The translations under genes and the position numbers were made by a program. The notes under the pieces are model-generated. The model worked only from the letters and a program-made list of their open reading frames with translations. It searched no databases and had not been told where the DNA came from. Shown here piece after piece: positions 1 to 8,940 of a stretch of 64,000 nucleotides of DNA; position 1 is the first letter of the stretch; each line of letters starts with the position of its first letter. Origin of the DNA: Amycolatopsis benzoatilytica AK 16/65 (GTDB lineage Bacteria > Actinomycetota > Actinomycetes > Mycobacteriales > Pseudonocardiaceae); NCBI RefSeq assembly GCF_000383915.1, contig NZ_KB912942.1, positions 8,512,470 through 8,576,469 on the forward strand, given 5' to 3'.

Positions 1-1
1 G

Positions 2-1687
2 ATCCCGACGAACCGGCCGATGGTCCGGGCCGACCGCGCCGACCTCATCTACAAGAGCGAGCAGACGAAGTTCGAGGCGGTCGCCGAGGACATCGCCGAG
101 CGGCACGAAAAGGGCCAGCCGGTGCTGGTCGGCACCACGAGCGTGGAGAAGTCCGAGCATCTGTCGAAGCTGCTGCTCAAGCTGGGCGTGCCGCACGAGG
201 TGCTGAACGCGAAGCACCACAACAAGGAAGCGCTGATCGTCGCGCGCGCCGGCCGGAAGGGCCAGGTCACGGTCGCCACGAACATGGCAGGCCGCGGTAC
301 CGACATCGTGCTGGGCGGCAACCCGGACATCATCGCCGACCAGGTGCTGCGCGAGCAGGGCCTGGACCCGGTCGAGCATGCCGAGGAGTACGAGGCCGCC
401 TGGCCGAAGGTGCTCGAGGAAGTCAAGGCCGAGACGAAGGCCGAGGCGGAGGAGGTCCGCGAGGCGGGCGGCCTGTACGTGCTGGGCACCGAGCGGCACG
501 AATCGCGGCGCATCGACAACCAGCTGCGCGGCCGGTCCGGACGACAGGGCGACCCGGGCGAATCCCGGTTCTACCTGTCGCTGGGCGACGACCTGATGCG
601 CCGGTTCAACGCCGCGCTGGTGGAACGCATCATGACCACCTTCCGGCTGCCGGACGACCAGCCGATCGAGCACAAGATGGTCTCCAAGGCGATCAAGAGC
701 GCGCAGACCCAGGTCGAGCAGCTCAACATGGAGACCCGCAAGAACGTCCTCAAGTACGACGAGGTCATGAACGAGCAGCGCAAGGTGATCTACGCCGAGC
801 GCCACCGCGTGCTCGAGGGCGAAGACCTGCGCGACCAGATCGAGCACATGATCGTCGACGTGGTGAAGGCGTACGTCGCGGGCGCGACGTCCGAGGGCTA
901 CGCCGAGGACTGGGACCACGAGCAGCTCTGGACCGCGCTGAAGACCCTGTATCCGGTCAGCTTGAACTGGGAAGACCTGATCGAGGACGGCGATCTCGAC
1001 GGGGAAGGGTTGAGCCAGGCTCTGGTCGACGACGCTCTTGACTGCTACCGCAAGCGCGAGGTCGAGATCGACGAACTGGTCGGCGAGGAAGGCTCGATGC
1101 GCCGCCTGGAACGGCAGGTCATGCTGACCGTGCTGGACCGCAAGTGGCGCGAGCACCTCTACGAGATGGATTATCTCAAGGAGGGCATCGGGATGCGGGC
1201 GCTCGCGCAGCGGGACCCGCTGATCGAGTACCAGCGCGAAGGCTTCGACATGTTCCGCGCGATGCTCGACTCGCTGAAGGAGGAGGCGGTCGGCTTCCTG
1301 TTCAACCTCCAGGTCGAACGCGCCGAGCCGGAACCCGCGCAGCCGGAACCGTCGGCCCTGCCCGGCGGGCTGACCTCCGCGACCAGCGCGGCCGCCGCGG
1401 CGTTCGCCAACGACGCCGAGGGAGACGGCGGCAAGCACGCCCGCCCGACCCCGCCGCAGCCCCCGGCGACGGACTCGGAGTCCGTCCCGTCGGCCCTGCG
1501 GGGCAAGGGCCTGGGCGGCGGTGTCCAATCCGGACTGACCATGTCCGGCCCTGGCGAAGACGGCGGTGTCGAGTCCCATTCGGACACTGCCGGCGACGCG
1601 GACTCCGGCGGTTCGGGCACCCGGCGGGAGCGCCGGGCCGCGGAGCGCGCGCAGGCCAAGAAGGGCAAGAAGGGGCCGCGTCGCTGA
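2..1687 (+). CDS. secA: SecA preprotein translocase ATPase, C-terminal part (5' end outside window)
   Basis: The reading frame is already open at the first bases, so the gene begins upstream; 561 residues are visible. SecA is the cytoplasmic ATPase that drives unfolded preproteins through SecYEG. Visible in order are the second helicase lobe with [11 protein letters not shown] near residue 44, NMAGRGTDI near residue 97 and [13 protein letters not shown] near residue 175, followed by the helical scaffold and wing region, and a Pro/Ala/Gly-rich tail ending in a Lys/Arg cluster. The tail lacks the Cys-rich zinc motif of E. coli SecA, as is common for actinobacterial SecA1. A strong terminator follows 35 bases downstream. 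Rv3235-like, WS/DGAT and DUF6912 genes nearby match the neighbourhood of mycobacterial secA1, so this is most likely the housekeeping SecA1. Confidence 0.97.
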   Translation: MPTNRPMVRADRADLIYKSEQTKFEAVAEDIAERHEKGQPVLVGTTSVEKSEHLSKLLLKLGVPHEVLNAKHHNKEALIVARAGRKGQVTVATNMAGRGTDIVLGGNPDIIADQVLREQGLDPVEHAEEYEAAWPKVLEEVKAETKAEAEEVREAGGLYVLGTERHESRRIDNQLRGRSGRQGDPGESRFYLSLGDDLMRRFNAALVERIMTTFRLPDDQPIEHKMVSKAIKSAQTQVEQLNMETRKNVLKYDEVMNEQRKVIYAERHRVLEGEDLRDQIEHMIVDVVKAYVAGATSEGYAEDWDHEQLWTALKTLYPVSLNWEDLIEDGDLDGEGLSQALVDDALDCYRKREVEIDELVGEEGSMRRLERQVMLTVLDRKWREHLYEMDYLKEGIGMRALAQRDPLIEYQREGFDMFRAMLDSLKEEAVGFLFNLQVERAEPEPAQPEPSALPGGLTSATSAAAAAFANDAEGDGGKHARPTPPQPPATDSESVPSALRGKGLGGGVQSGLTMSGPGEDGGVESHSDTAGDADSGGSGTRRERRAAERAQAKKGKKGPRR

Positions 1688-1722
1688 CGCAGTCCCGGTT
1701 GGCTGTCTGATGTAGACGGTTG

Positions 1723-1764
1723 AGAGCGGCGGTACGGGCAGTGGCTCGTACCGCCGCTCTTTTC
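1723..1764 (+). terminator. Intrinsic terminator of secA
   Basis: A perfect 14-bp stem (1723-1736 with 1747-1760), a 10-base loop and a following TTTT run. The opposite gene ends at 1890, so the hairpin mainly serves secA. Confidence 0.9.
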
Positions 1765-1889
1765 GTGCGGCGAGTACACAGTGGACTCGATGAGTCCTCG
1801 GCACTGGCGAAGCCGGTAGCGCCGCGGAGACCCGCGCCGATTACATCCAGGACATCTGTCCTGAACTCCCGGACAGCTGTACTGGTTGA

Positions 1890-2390
1890 TCAAGCGGCGG
1901 GTGGGCGGCCGGGTCCCCGTCGAAGCGCCTTGCCTTGCTGCTCGAATCCGTTCCTGGGCGCGAGCACGTGAAACCGGGTGCAGACCCATCCCGCCCGGCC
2001 TCGCTCGAACCGCGCTGCCAGTGCCAGCACGCGCGGCCCAGCGGCTACCACCGCACTCACTTCCAGAGCGGTCTGCGTGGGCTGGCACATGTGCAGGTCT
2101 CGTGCGACGCGGTGGTGGATCCCCCGCGTCAGCTGCTGGCTGGCCAGCCGGGCGAACAGTGCCTCATCCACCAATGGCCGGATCTGTCCGGCGGCTCGCC
2201 ATCCCGCCAGCACTTCGAGGATCGCATTGATCCGCTGAATCAGGTGCTTTTCCTCTGGCGGAGCGGTGAGCCGAAGGAGCCGATGGCCCGCGCGCGGCAG
2301 CTCGTCCGGCGACGGCCGGGCAGTGCGTTTGTGCTTTCGGCGCACCGTGCCCGGCGCGGCGGCCAGTGCATGAAGGTCGTGGTTCGTCAT
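1890..2390 (-). CDS. Rv3235-family (DUF6459-like) protein
   Basis: This is a 166-residue protein with an Arg/Pro-rich N terminus (about 1-45) and a compact C-terminal domain. The domain pattern (ILEVLAGWRAAGQIRPLV near 57-74, then LEVSAVVAAGPRVLALAARF and a GWVCTRF strand) is that of the actinobacterial Rv3235 family, whose function is unknown. The start is supported by GGAGGGAA about 4 bases upstream on this strand. It is convergent with secA, as Rv3235 lies near secA1 in mycobacteria. No signal peptide or membrane segment is visible. The family assignment is from remembered sequence character and gene order. Confidence 0.75.
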   Translation of the reverse strand: MTNHDLHALAAAPGTVRRKHKRTARPSPDELPRAGHRLLRLTAPPEEKHLIQRINAILEVLAGWRAAGQIRPLVDEALFARLASQQLTRGIHHRVARDLHMCQPTQTALEVSAVVAAGPRVLALAARFERGRAGWVCTRFHVLAPRNGFEQQGKALRRGPGRPPAA

Positions 2391-2558
2391 GGGTTCCCTC
2401 CCCGAAACGTGGACGTGCCACTCGGGAGGATGGTGCTGGCCGGCTGCGAGGATTTGGACAAGAGCGGCACGATCCGGCGAAAACCCCAGAACGGTGCAGA
2501 CAGGATCTGCAGGATGCGCTATGCGTATTGCCCAACGGAAACCAGCTAGCCTGGCCGA

Positions 2559-2942
2559 GTGCTGAAGGGCTTGCTAGTCGACTACGCCGGAGTGCTCACC
2601 GACCCGGACGCCGGTCGCCTGTACGAGTACCTGCACGACCTCCGCACCGCCGGTACTCGCACCGCGTTGGTCTCGAACGCTCCGGGTGCGCCCGCCGGGG
2701 TGAAAACCGAGCTGTCGCACTATTTCGACGCGCTCGTCTTCTCCGGCGAAGTGGGCATGGCCAAGCCGAATCGCGGGATTTACCTCGTCGCGGCAGAGCG
2801 GCTCGGCGTCGCGGCGCCCAGCTGCGCCTTCGTGGACGACGCCGAACGAAACGTCCGCGGTGCGGTCGCCGCGGGGATGGTCGGCGTGCACCATCGCAGC
2901 GTCGCGGACACCCTGGACGAACTGGCCGTCCTGTTCAGCTGA
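2559..2942 (+). CDS. Small HAD-family hydrolase
   Basis: A 127-residue HAD-like phosphatase starting at GTG. It has motif I as VDYAGVLTD (nucleophile Asp8), motif II as SNAP near 45, the conserved Lys in AKPNRGIY near 69-76, and motif IV as VDDAERN near 97. Several HAD subfamily IA proteins use a DxxGVL variant of motif I, so the missing second Asp of DxD is not necessarily inactivating. There is essentially no cap domain, because the protein is much shorter than the usual 200 or more residues; the substrate cannot be predicted. Its 3' end overlaps the convergent RNA methyltransferase gene by 8 bases. Confidence 0.82.
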   Translation: MLKGLLVDYAGVLTDPDAGRLYEYLHDLRTAGTRTALVSNAPGAPAGVKTELSHYFDALVFSGEVGMAKPNRGIYLVAAERLGVAAPSCAFVDDAERNVRGAVAAGMVGVHHRSVADTLDELAVLFS

Positions 2943-3699
2943 TTCCGCGCCGTACCAGTTCGAACGACAGCACGGCGGCGGCGGCGGAGACGTTCAGCGA
3001 TTCGACGTCCCCAGGCATCGGGATCGAAAGCCACTCGGTGACCAGTTCCGCGACCGCCGAGCCGACGCCCTCGGTTTCGCCGCCCAGGACGAACGCGGAG
3101 CGCTGCGGCAGGTCGACCTCGAACACCGACGTCGTCGCCGAGGCGCCCAGCGCGTACAGGCTGTACCCAGCCTCCACCAGCATCTCCGCCGCTTCCCGGG
3201 CCGAGCCGCAGCGCAGCACCGGCGCGCGGAACGCGACTCCGGCGGACGCCTTCACCACCATCGGATCCAGCGCAGCGACCCCTCGGCGCGGCACGATCAC
3301 GCCGGACAGCCCGGCCGCGGTCGCGGTGCGCAGGATCATGCCGACGTTGGCCGGCGTCGTGATGCCGTCGAGCAGCAGCACCCGGGCCGGCGGGCGACGA
3401 TCGTCCAGTGCCGCGGCGAGAGTGCGCATCCGGGGCGCGACGACGTCGGCGAGGACGCCTTGGTCCTGTTTTCCGTTGCCCGCCAACACCTTTACCCGGT
3501 GCTCGCTGGCTCGCTGCACCGGCACGCCAGCCGCCTTCGCGGCGCGCTGGATCTCCGCGGCGGCGGGGCCGCGCGCGGTGTCGGCGAGGATCACCTTGTC
3601 CACGCGCAAGGCCGAATCGCCCAGCGCCTCCAGCACCGGCTTGCGCCCGTAGACTGTCAGGAAGCGGTCCTTCGGCGAATCCGCCAGCTCATCACCCAC
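2935..3699 (-). CDS. SpoU/TrmH-family RNA 2'-O-methyltransferase
   Basis: This 254-residue protein is predicted to transfer methyl from SAM to a ribose 2'-OH in rRNA or tRNA. The N-terminal substrate-binding part (about 1-95) precedes the trefoil-knot SPOUT domain with its three motifs: LLLDGITTPANVGMILRTA, FVLGGETEGVG and IPMPGDVESLNVSAAAAVL near the C terminus. I chose the GTG at 3699. An ATG at 3735 is in frame but would overlap the divergent acyltransferase start. No N-terminal targeting is visible. The exact RNA target (23S rRNA or tRNA) cannot be read from the sequence. Confidence 0.88.
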   Translation of the reverse strand: MGDELADSPKDRFLTVYGRKPVLEALGDSALRVDKVILADTARGPAAAEIQRAAKAAGVPVQRASEHRVKVLAGNGKQDQGVLADVVAPRMRTLAAALDDRRPPARVLLLDGITTPANVGMILRTATAAGLSGVIVPRRGVAALDPMVVKASAGVAFRAPVLRCGSAREAAEMLVEAGYSLYALGASATTSVFEVDLPQRSAFVLGGETEGVGSAVAELVTEWLSIPMPGDVESLNVSAAAAVLSFELVRRGIS

Positions 3700-3733
3700 A
3701 CCGGTCAGTCTCGCATTGTGTAAGGATCGGCCC

Positions 3734-5131
3734 ATGCCCGACCGCCTGTCCGCGCTGGACGCCTCGTTCCTGTACGTCGAGGAGCAGACGACGCCGATGC
3801 ACGTCGGGGGAGTGGCGATCTTCGAACGGCCGTCGTCCGGCTTCACCTACGAGCAGGTGCTCGACCTCGTCGGCACGCGGCTGGCGTTCCTGCCCCGCTA
3901 CCGTCAGCGCGTCCTGCCCGTCCCCGGGCACCTCGCCCGGCCGGTGTGGGTGGACGACGTCGACTTCGACCTCAACTACCACGTCCGCCGCTCCGCGCTG
4001 CCGCAGCCGGGCAGCGACGAGCAGCTGTTCGACCTGGTCGCGCGGCTGATGTCGCGACGGCTCGCGCCGGAACGGCCGCTCTGGGAGGCTTACTTCGTCG
4101 AGGGTCTGGCCGGTGACCGGGTCGCGATGGTGACGAAGACCCACCAGTCCGTCGTGGACGGCGTCGGCACGATCGACCTCGGCCAGCTCATCCTCGACGA
4201 GGCGCCGGAGCCGCCGGAGCCGTTCGAGGACGCCTGGAACGCGCGGCGCGAACCCAGCCGGACGCAGCTGGTGCTCGACGCGATGAGCGAGACCGTGCAA
4301 CGGCCCAGCGAGCTGGTGGAGAACGTGCGCTCGATCGCCGGCGACGCGTTCGCCACGGTGAGCAAGGCAGTCGAAACACTCGGTGGCGTCGCAGCCGCGA
4401 TGGCCCGCCCGGCACCGGCCGGACCGTTGAACGTCCGGGTGTCCGGCGGCCGGGTGTTCTCGGTGGTGCGGACCCGGCTGGAGGACTTCCGCAAGATCCG
4501 CGCGGACCACGGCGGCACTGTCAACGACGTGATCGTCGCCGCGATCGCCGGTGCGCTACGGGAATGGCTGCTTTCGCGCGGGGAGAACCTCGCGCCGACG
4601 GCGACCGTCCGCGCGCTGGTGCCGCTGGCGGTGCACGACGTCGAAACCGCGGAGTTCGCGACGCCGACGCTGGTCGGCAACCAGGTCGACGCGTACCTGG
4701 TGGACCTGCCGGTCGGCGAGCCGAGCGCGGTGCTGCGGCTGCAGCACATCAGCCATGCGATGACCGAGCACCTGAACTCGGGAAGATCGGTGGCCGCCCG
4801 CGGGTTGCTGAAGGTGAGCGGCTTCGCGCCGGCGACGCTGCATTCACTGGGCGCGCGGGCGGGCGGGTCGCTGTCCGGCCGGATTTTCAACGTGATGATC
4901 ACGAATTCGCCGGGGCCGCAGGTGCCGATGTATGCGGGGGAGGCAAGACTGGTGGAGATGTTCCCGGTGATGCCGCTGATGCGCACGCAAGCGCTGGCGA
5001 TCGGGGTCACCTCCTACCACGGCGGCGTCTACTTCGGACTCAACGGCGACCGCAAGGCCGCGTTCGACGTCGGGCTGCTGGGCGGGATGATCGAAGAAGC
5101 GTTGGAAGAGCTGAAGGGTGCGCACTGGTGA
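3734..5131 (+). CDS. WS/DGAT-family acyltransferase with altered active-site motif
   Basis: A 465-residue member of the wax ester synthase / acyl-CoA:diacylglycerol acyltransferase family, which makes storage triacylglycerol or wax esters in actinomycetes. The N terminus (MPDRLSALDASFLYVEE) is typical, and PLW and NDV-type motifs (RPLWEAYF near 118, GTVNDVIVAAIAG near 262) are present. The catalytic HHxxxDG motif reads HQSVVDG at 137-143: the second His, normally the general base, is Gln. The start is supported by AAGGAT 7 bases upstream. The stop overlaps the next start (GTGA), so the pair is translationally coupled. It may have altered or no transferase activity; the M. tuberculosis tgs3 region (Rv3233c-Rv3234c) is the apparent syntenic counterpart. 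Confidence 0.9.
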   Translation: MPDRLSALDASFLYVEEQTTPMHVGGVAIFERPSSGFTYEQVLDLVGTRLAFLPRYRQRVLPVPGHLARPVWVDDVDFDLNYHVRRSALPQPGSDEQLFDLVARLMSRRLAPERPLWEAYFVEGLAGDRVAMVTKTHQSVVDGVGTIDLGQLILDEAPEPPEPFEDAWNARREPSRTQLVLDAMSETVQRPSELVENVRSIAGDAFATVSKAVETLGGVAAAMARPAPAGPLNVRVSGGRVFSVVRTRLEDFRKIRADHGGTVNDVIVAAIAGALREWLLSRGENLAPTATVRALVPLAVHDVETAEFATPTLVGNQVDAYLVDLPVGEPSAVLRLQHISHAMTEHLNSGRSVAARGLLKVSGFAPATLHSLGARAGGSLSGRIFNVMITNSPGPQVPMYAGEARLVEMFPVMPLMRTQALAIGVTSYHGGVYFGLNGDRKAAFDVGLLGGMIEEALEELKGAHW

Positions 5132-5619
5132 GGGTCTATCTGCCTGCGACGATAGCGATGCTGCGGGACCTGGAGCGCAACGGCGAGTTCCGCGCCCGCA
5201 GCGGAACGGCTTTCGCGCTGACGCCCGCACTGCGCGAGGCGTACGCGAGCGGTTCGGACGAAGAGCTGGAGTACGCGGCGCTGCTGGACGCGGCGCGCGC
5301 CTCGCTGCGGCTGATCGCGGCTGAGGAAAAGGGCGAATGGCGGCGGGCGGTCGTCTCGGCCGACGTCGAGGACGCGACTCTCCGTCCCGACCTGGACGCG
5401 GCGGTCGTGCGGCTGGCCGGTCCGGTCCCGGCGGCGCTGATCGCGGCGATCCACGTGGACGCGGCGGAGGCGGAGGACGCGGTCGCCGCGGCGGCCGCGG
5501 TGATCGACGCGGCGGACCTCGGCGACGAGGACGCCGAGTTCGCGCTGGGCGACGCGGAAGACCACGAACTGGCTTGGTACGGCCTGCAGGAACTGCCGTT
5601 CCTGCTGGAACTGCTCTGA
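5128..5619 (+). CDS. DUF6912-family protein (Rv3231c-like)
   Basis: A 163-residue, very acidic and Ala-rich soluble protein. The N-terminal block MRVYLPATIAMLRDL and the FALTPALREAY block near 30-41 are characteristic of the actinobacterial Rv3231c/DUF6912 family, whose function is unknown. Translation starts at a GTG that overlaps the stop of the acyltransferase gene, so the two are probably expressed together, the same pairing that is found near mycobacterial secA1. There is no signal peptide or membrane segment. The C terminus (DHELAWYGLQELPFLL) is conserved in what I recall of the family. Confidence 0.85.
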   Translation: MRVYLPATIAMLRDLERNGEFRARSGTAFALTPALREAYASGSDEELEYAALLDAARASLRLIAAEEKGEWRRAVVSADVEDATLRPDLDAAVVRLAGPVPAALIAAIHVDAAEAEDAVAAAAAVIDAADLGDEDAEFALGDAEDHELAWYGLQELPFLLELL

Positions 5620-5630
5620 CCGGCGGGGCC

Positions 5631-6416
5631 TCACCCGGCCCCGAAAGTCCCGATCTCGTCCGAGTTCGGCGCGCCGACGGAGACCGGGGCTCCCCAGTCG
5701 GTGTACCGGGCTTTGACCACCGAAACCCCGCCGCCGACGGCCTTCGCCACCGGCGACAGGTCCAGCACCAGTTGCATCGGCCGGTGCCGCGCGTCCAGCC
5801 ACAGGTCGAGCGGCACGGTCACGCCCTGCTTGCCCAGCCGGGTCAGCGCCTCGCCCGGCACTCCGGCGGACAGTTCCGCTCCGAGCTTCGTCAAATCGAC
5901 CGTCAGCCGGTAGTGCTCCGCGGCCGCGCCGTCCAGCTGTGTTTCGTCGCTGGAGGAAACCACTCCGGCGGTCCGGGCCTGCGCCACGGTGTAGGCCGGG
6001 TCGTTCTGTTCGGCCAGCTGCAGCAAGCTGCCGCCCATTACCTGGGAGAACGAATCCTGGCCGTCGGCCGAGATCCGCACCCAGGCCCGATGCCCGCTGA
6101 CCTGGTCTCGGGCCGCTTCCGGGACCTTCGCGTACAGCGTCCGGTCGGCCAGCCGGAGTTCCAGCGGCTCGCCGACGTAGTCCGTCGTCATGGACAACGA
6201 CGTCCCGCCCTGACCGAACTGGGCCTGGCCCTGGCCGCGCGACACGGTCGTGCCGGTGGTGACTTCGGTGCTGAACTTCGCGGTGTGCCCGGCCAGGGTG
6301 GCCGCGGTGACCGCGTCGGCCAGCGCCCGCGCGTCGGTGAACCGGTCCGGTGCGCTAGAGCAGCCACCTGCCGCGACTGCCAGCAAAGCGACTCCCGCCA
6401 AGACCGTCCCGCGCAT
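5631..6416 (-). CDS. Secreted lipoprotein, paralogue of the gene at 6569-7480
   Basis: The 261-residue precursor has a lipoprotein signal peptide (MRGTVLAGVALLAVAAGGC), so Cys19 should be lipidated and the protein anchored on the outer face of the membrane. The ATG at 6416 has GGAGAGGG upstream and is preferred to an earlier in-frame ATG. Similarity to the neighbouring lipoprotein is seen in the blocks WVRISADGQDSFSQ, SSDETQLDGAAAEHY and KARYTDWGAPVSVGAP. The repeated beta-strand pattern suggests a LolA/LppX-type half-barrel that holds a hydrophobic ligand, which is inference. It lies downstream of its paralogue on the same strand, with a terminator between them, so it probably has its own promoter. 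Confidence 0.85.
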   Translation of the reverse strand: MRGTVLAGVALLAVAAGGCSSAPDRFTDARALADAVTAATLAGHTAKFSTEVTTGTTVSRGQGQAQFGQGGTSLSMTTDYVGEPLELRLADRTLYAKVPEAARDQVSGHRAWVRISADGQDSFSQVMGGSLLQLAEQNDPAYTVAQARTAGVVSSSDETQLDGAAAEHYRLTVDLTKLGAELSAGVPGEALTRLGKQGVTVPLDLWLDARHRPMQLVLDLSPVAKAVGGGVSVVKARYTDWGAPVSVGAPNSDEIGTFGAG

Positions 6417-6514
6417 CCCGAAACCCTCTCCGACCGGCTGAAAACCAGCCAAAGCCAAGCACAACGAACGGGTCCGCCTCGTTCGGGGGAACGCGGGCTA
6501 CCGGCAGTAGCGCG

Positions 6515-6552
6515 AAAAAAACGGGCCCCGAGCCGAAGCGGCCCGGGGCCCG
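6515..6552 (-). terminator. Intrinsic terminator of the 6569-7480 lipoprotein gene
   Basis: On the minus strand a GC-only stem (6522-6530 with 6544-6552, extended by an inner 4-bp stem) is followed by seven T (the A run at 6515-6521). It separates the two paralogous lipoprotein genes. Confidence 0.9.
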
Positions 6553-6568
6553 GAAGGACCGGCGAGGA

Positions 6569-7480
6569 TCAGTGCCCGCCCATCTTCTTCTTCATGATCT
6601 CGCTGAAGTCGGCGACCTGGTCGGCCGGCGGAGCCGCGACGTCGACCGGCTTGCCCCAGTCGGTGTACTTGATGGTGATGTTGCCCGCGGCGGCCTGCTG
6701 CGCGGCCGCGCCGCCCATGCTCTTCAGGAACTCGGATTCGTCCATGGTGACCTGCAGCGGCAGCTGGTCCAGGTCCGTCCAGATCTCGGCCGGGATCTTG
6801 ATGTCCTTGCCCTGCATGGTCTTCTTCATCTCGGCCTGCACTTCGGCCGGCATGTCCTTGACGAACTCTTCGATGGACTTGCTGACGTCCAGCTCGACCT
6901 TGTAGTGGAAGGTCGGCTGGCCGTTGAGGTCGGCCTTGTCGGCGCTGATGATCCGGCCGGTCTTCGCGACCCGGTCGAGCAGCTGCGTCGGGTCGCTCTG
7001 CGACGCCGACTGGGTCATCATCTTGCCGAGCATCTGCGACATCGGGTCGGTGCCGTCCGCCGAGATCTTCAGCCACTGCTTGTCGGTGCCGTACTGCTGG
7101 GCCATCCCGGCCGGGACCTTCATGTACATCGTCTTGTCGACGAAGCGCACCTCGGTGTTGCCGGCGGCGCCCGCGGACATGGTCATCGCCATGGCCGAGT
7201 TCTCGCCGTCCAGCCGCATCGCGCCGTCGACCTTCATGGTCTGCCCGTTGGCGGACGTCTCCATGGTCATCTTGACCGACTTGGCCTTCTGCGTGCCCTG
7301 CTTGGCCGCGTCGGCCAGCTTGAGCGCGTCGCTGAACGGCGAGGCGGAGCCGCCGTTCTTGTCCGGGGCCGCCTGGCCGGCCGGAGCGGCGGTGCCGTTC
7401 TCCGCCGCCGAGCCGCAGCCGGTCAGCACGAGCGCCAGTGCCGCACCGGCGGCGACAGCGAACGTCGTGGTCTTGCGCAT
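6569..7480 (-). CDS. Secreted lipoprotein, LolA/LppX-like
   Basis: The 303-residue precursor has the signal peptide MRKTTTFAVAAGAALALVLT followed by GCGSA; Cys22 is the lipidation site. After a low-complexity linker rich in Ala/Gly/Pro (about 25-50), the mature domain is built of amphipathic strands with many Met and Lys residues: KLADAAKQGTQKAKSVKMTM, QWLKISADGTDPMSQ, QPTFHYKVELDVSKS and ITIKYTDWGKPVDVAAP. It shares the last blocks with the next lipoprotein, so the pair arose by duplication. It is a plausible carrier of a hydrophobic molecule at the cell surface. GGGGGAAA upstream of the ATG supports the start. Confidence 0.87.
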   Translation of the reverse strand: MRKTTTFAVAAGAALALVLTGCGSAAENGTAAPAGQAAPDKNGGSASPFSDALKLADAAKQGTQKAKSVKMTMETSANGQTMKVDGAMRLDGENSAMAMTMSAGAAGNTEVRFVDKTMYMKVPAGMAQQYGTDKQWLKISADGTDPMSQMLGKMMTQSASQSDPTQLLDRVAKTGRIISADKADLNGQPTFHYKVELDVSKSIEEFVKDMPAEVQAEMKKTMQGKDIKIPAEIWTDLDQLPLQVTMDESEFLKSMGGAAAQQAAAGNITIKYTDWGKPVDVAAPPADQVADFSEIMKKKMGGH

Positions 7481-7771
7481 GGGTCTTTCCCCCTAGAAAG
7501 GTCGGTCTCGTACCCGCGTTGTGCCGCCGGTCGCGATCCGGCGTGCGGTCCAGTGGCAGGGTGACTTCGAGAGATCGTTCCTCTGACGCCGTTCCGCGGA
7601 AAAAGGTTCCCGTCGCGGAGCGGGTTTTTCCGGTTCGTCCTGCCGCACTGCCTATCGGCAGCGGGTGCCGGAGGTTACCGAATCCAGATCACGGTTTGGT
7701 ACTGCTTTTGCCCGCTGCCGGAGGAGTTCCGCCGGACGCATGCCGCAGCGCCGCCCGGCCGGGGCCGATGA

Positions 7772-8875
7772 TCACGGTTCGGCGCGGATCTCCCCATTGC
7801 CCGTCTTCTCCCCGCCGCCCCCGCGCGACACCAGCAGCCTGCGCAGCGACGTCAGCCGCTCGGCGCTGGCCTTTCCGGCGGAGACCACCTCGTCCAGCGC
7901 GCAGTCCGGGTCCTCCGGCGCGCCGAGGTGGCCGCAGTTCGGCGGGCATTCCTCGGCGGCTTCGGCGAACTCCTCGAAAGCGTCCACGATGTCGTCCGCG
8001 GTGACGTGAGCCAGCCCGAACGACCGGACTCCGGGGGTGTCCACCACCCAGCCTCCGCCGGGCAGCGGCAGCGGCAGCGCGACCGCGGCCACCGACGTGT
8101 GCCGTCCCTTGCCGACCGCGCTGACGTCGCCGGTCGCCAGCTCCGCCGCGGGCACCAGCCGGTTGACCAAAGTCGACTTGCCGACTCCGGAGTGCCCGAC
8201 GAGAGCGGTGACCCGGCCGTCGAGTCGTTCGCGCAGGCCCTCGGGCTCCTCGTCGTGCCTGCTGACGACGGCCGGGACGTCCAGGCCCGCGTATCCGGCG
8301 AGCAGCGCCTCGGGACTGGCCAGGTCGGATTTCGTCAGGCAGAGCACCGGTTCCAGGCCGCCCGCGTAGCAGGCGACCAGACAGCGGTCGATGAACCCGG
8401 GACGGGGCGGCGGGTCGGCCAGCGACGTGACGATCAGCAGCTGCGCCGCGTTCGCGACCACCACCCGCTCGAACGGGTCGGTGTCGTCGGCGGTGCGGCG
8501 CAGCACACTGGAGCGGTCGTCCACGCGGACGATCCGGGCGAGCGTGTCCGGCCGGCCGGACACGTCGCCGACCAGCGCGACCATGTCTCCGACCACCACC
8601 GACACCCGGCCCATCTCGCGGGCCCGCATGGCGGTCACCACCCGGTCCGGGTCGGCGTCGACCGCGCACGTCCAGCGCCCGCGGTCCTTGCCGATCACCA
8701 TCGCGGTGACCGCGTCGGCGTGCTCGGGCCTGCGCTTGCTGCGCGGCCTGGAGCCCTTGCCGGGGCGGACCCGAACGTCGGATTCGTCCAGCCGTCTCCA
8801 GTCGCCTCGCGCCAAACCGCCCACGTCCTCCCGGTCGCCCGTGCCCGTCGTCCTTGCCTGGTCGAATGATCCCAT
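7772..8875 (-). CDS. rsgA: RsgA, ribosome small-subunit maturation GTPase
   Basis: This 367-residue circularly permuted GTPase assists late 30S maturation. The domains are a basic N-terminal tail (about 35-52), an OB fold (about 55-125), then the G domain in permuted order: G4 TKSD at 181-184, G1 GHSGVGKS at 227-234 and G3 DTPG at 279-282. A C-terminal zinc finger uses Cys310, Cys314, His316 and Cys325. All catalytic motifs are intact. It is divergent from the SRAP gene with 65 bases between the starts. In mycobacteria aroA lies beside rsgA, but no EPSP synthase gene is present here. Confidence 0.96.
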   Translation of the reverse strand: MGSFDQARTTGTGDREDVGGLARGDWRRLDESDVRVRPGKGSRPRSKRRPEHADAVTAMVIGKDRGRWTCAVDADPDRVVTAMRAREMGRVSVVVGDMVALVGDVSGRPDTLARIVRVDDRSSVLRRTADDTDPFERVVVANAAQLLIVTSLADPPPRPGFIDRCLVACYAGGLEPVLCLTKSDLASPEALLAGYAGLDVPAVVSRHDEEPEGLRERLDGRVTALVGHSGVGKSTLVNRLVPAAELATGDVSAVGKGRHTSVAAVALPLPLPGGGWVVDTPGVRSFGLAHVTADDIVDAFEEFAEAAEECPPNCGHLGAPEDPDCALDEVVSAGKASAERLTSLRRLLVSRGGGGEKTGNGEIRAEP

Positions 8876-8940
8876 GCCGCTCGCGCGGGTCCCGGTTCGC
8901 GTGCGACGATGGCCAGCGAGGCACCGGTGAGGAGGTTGGC

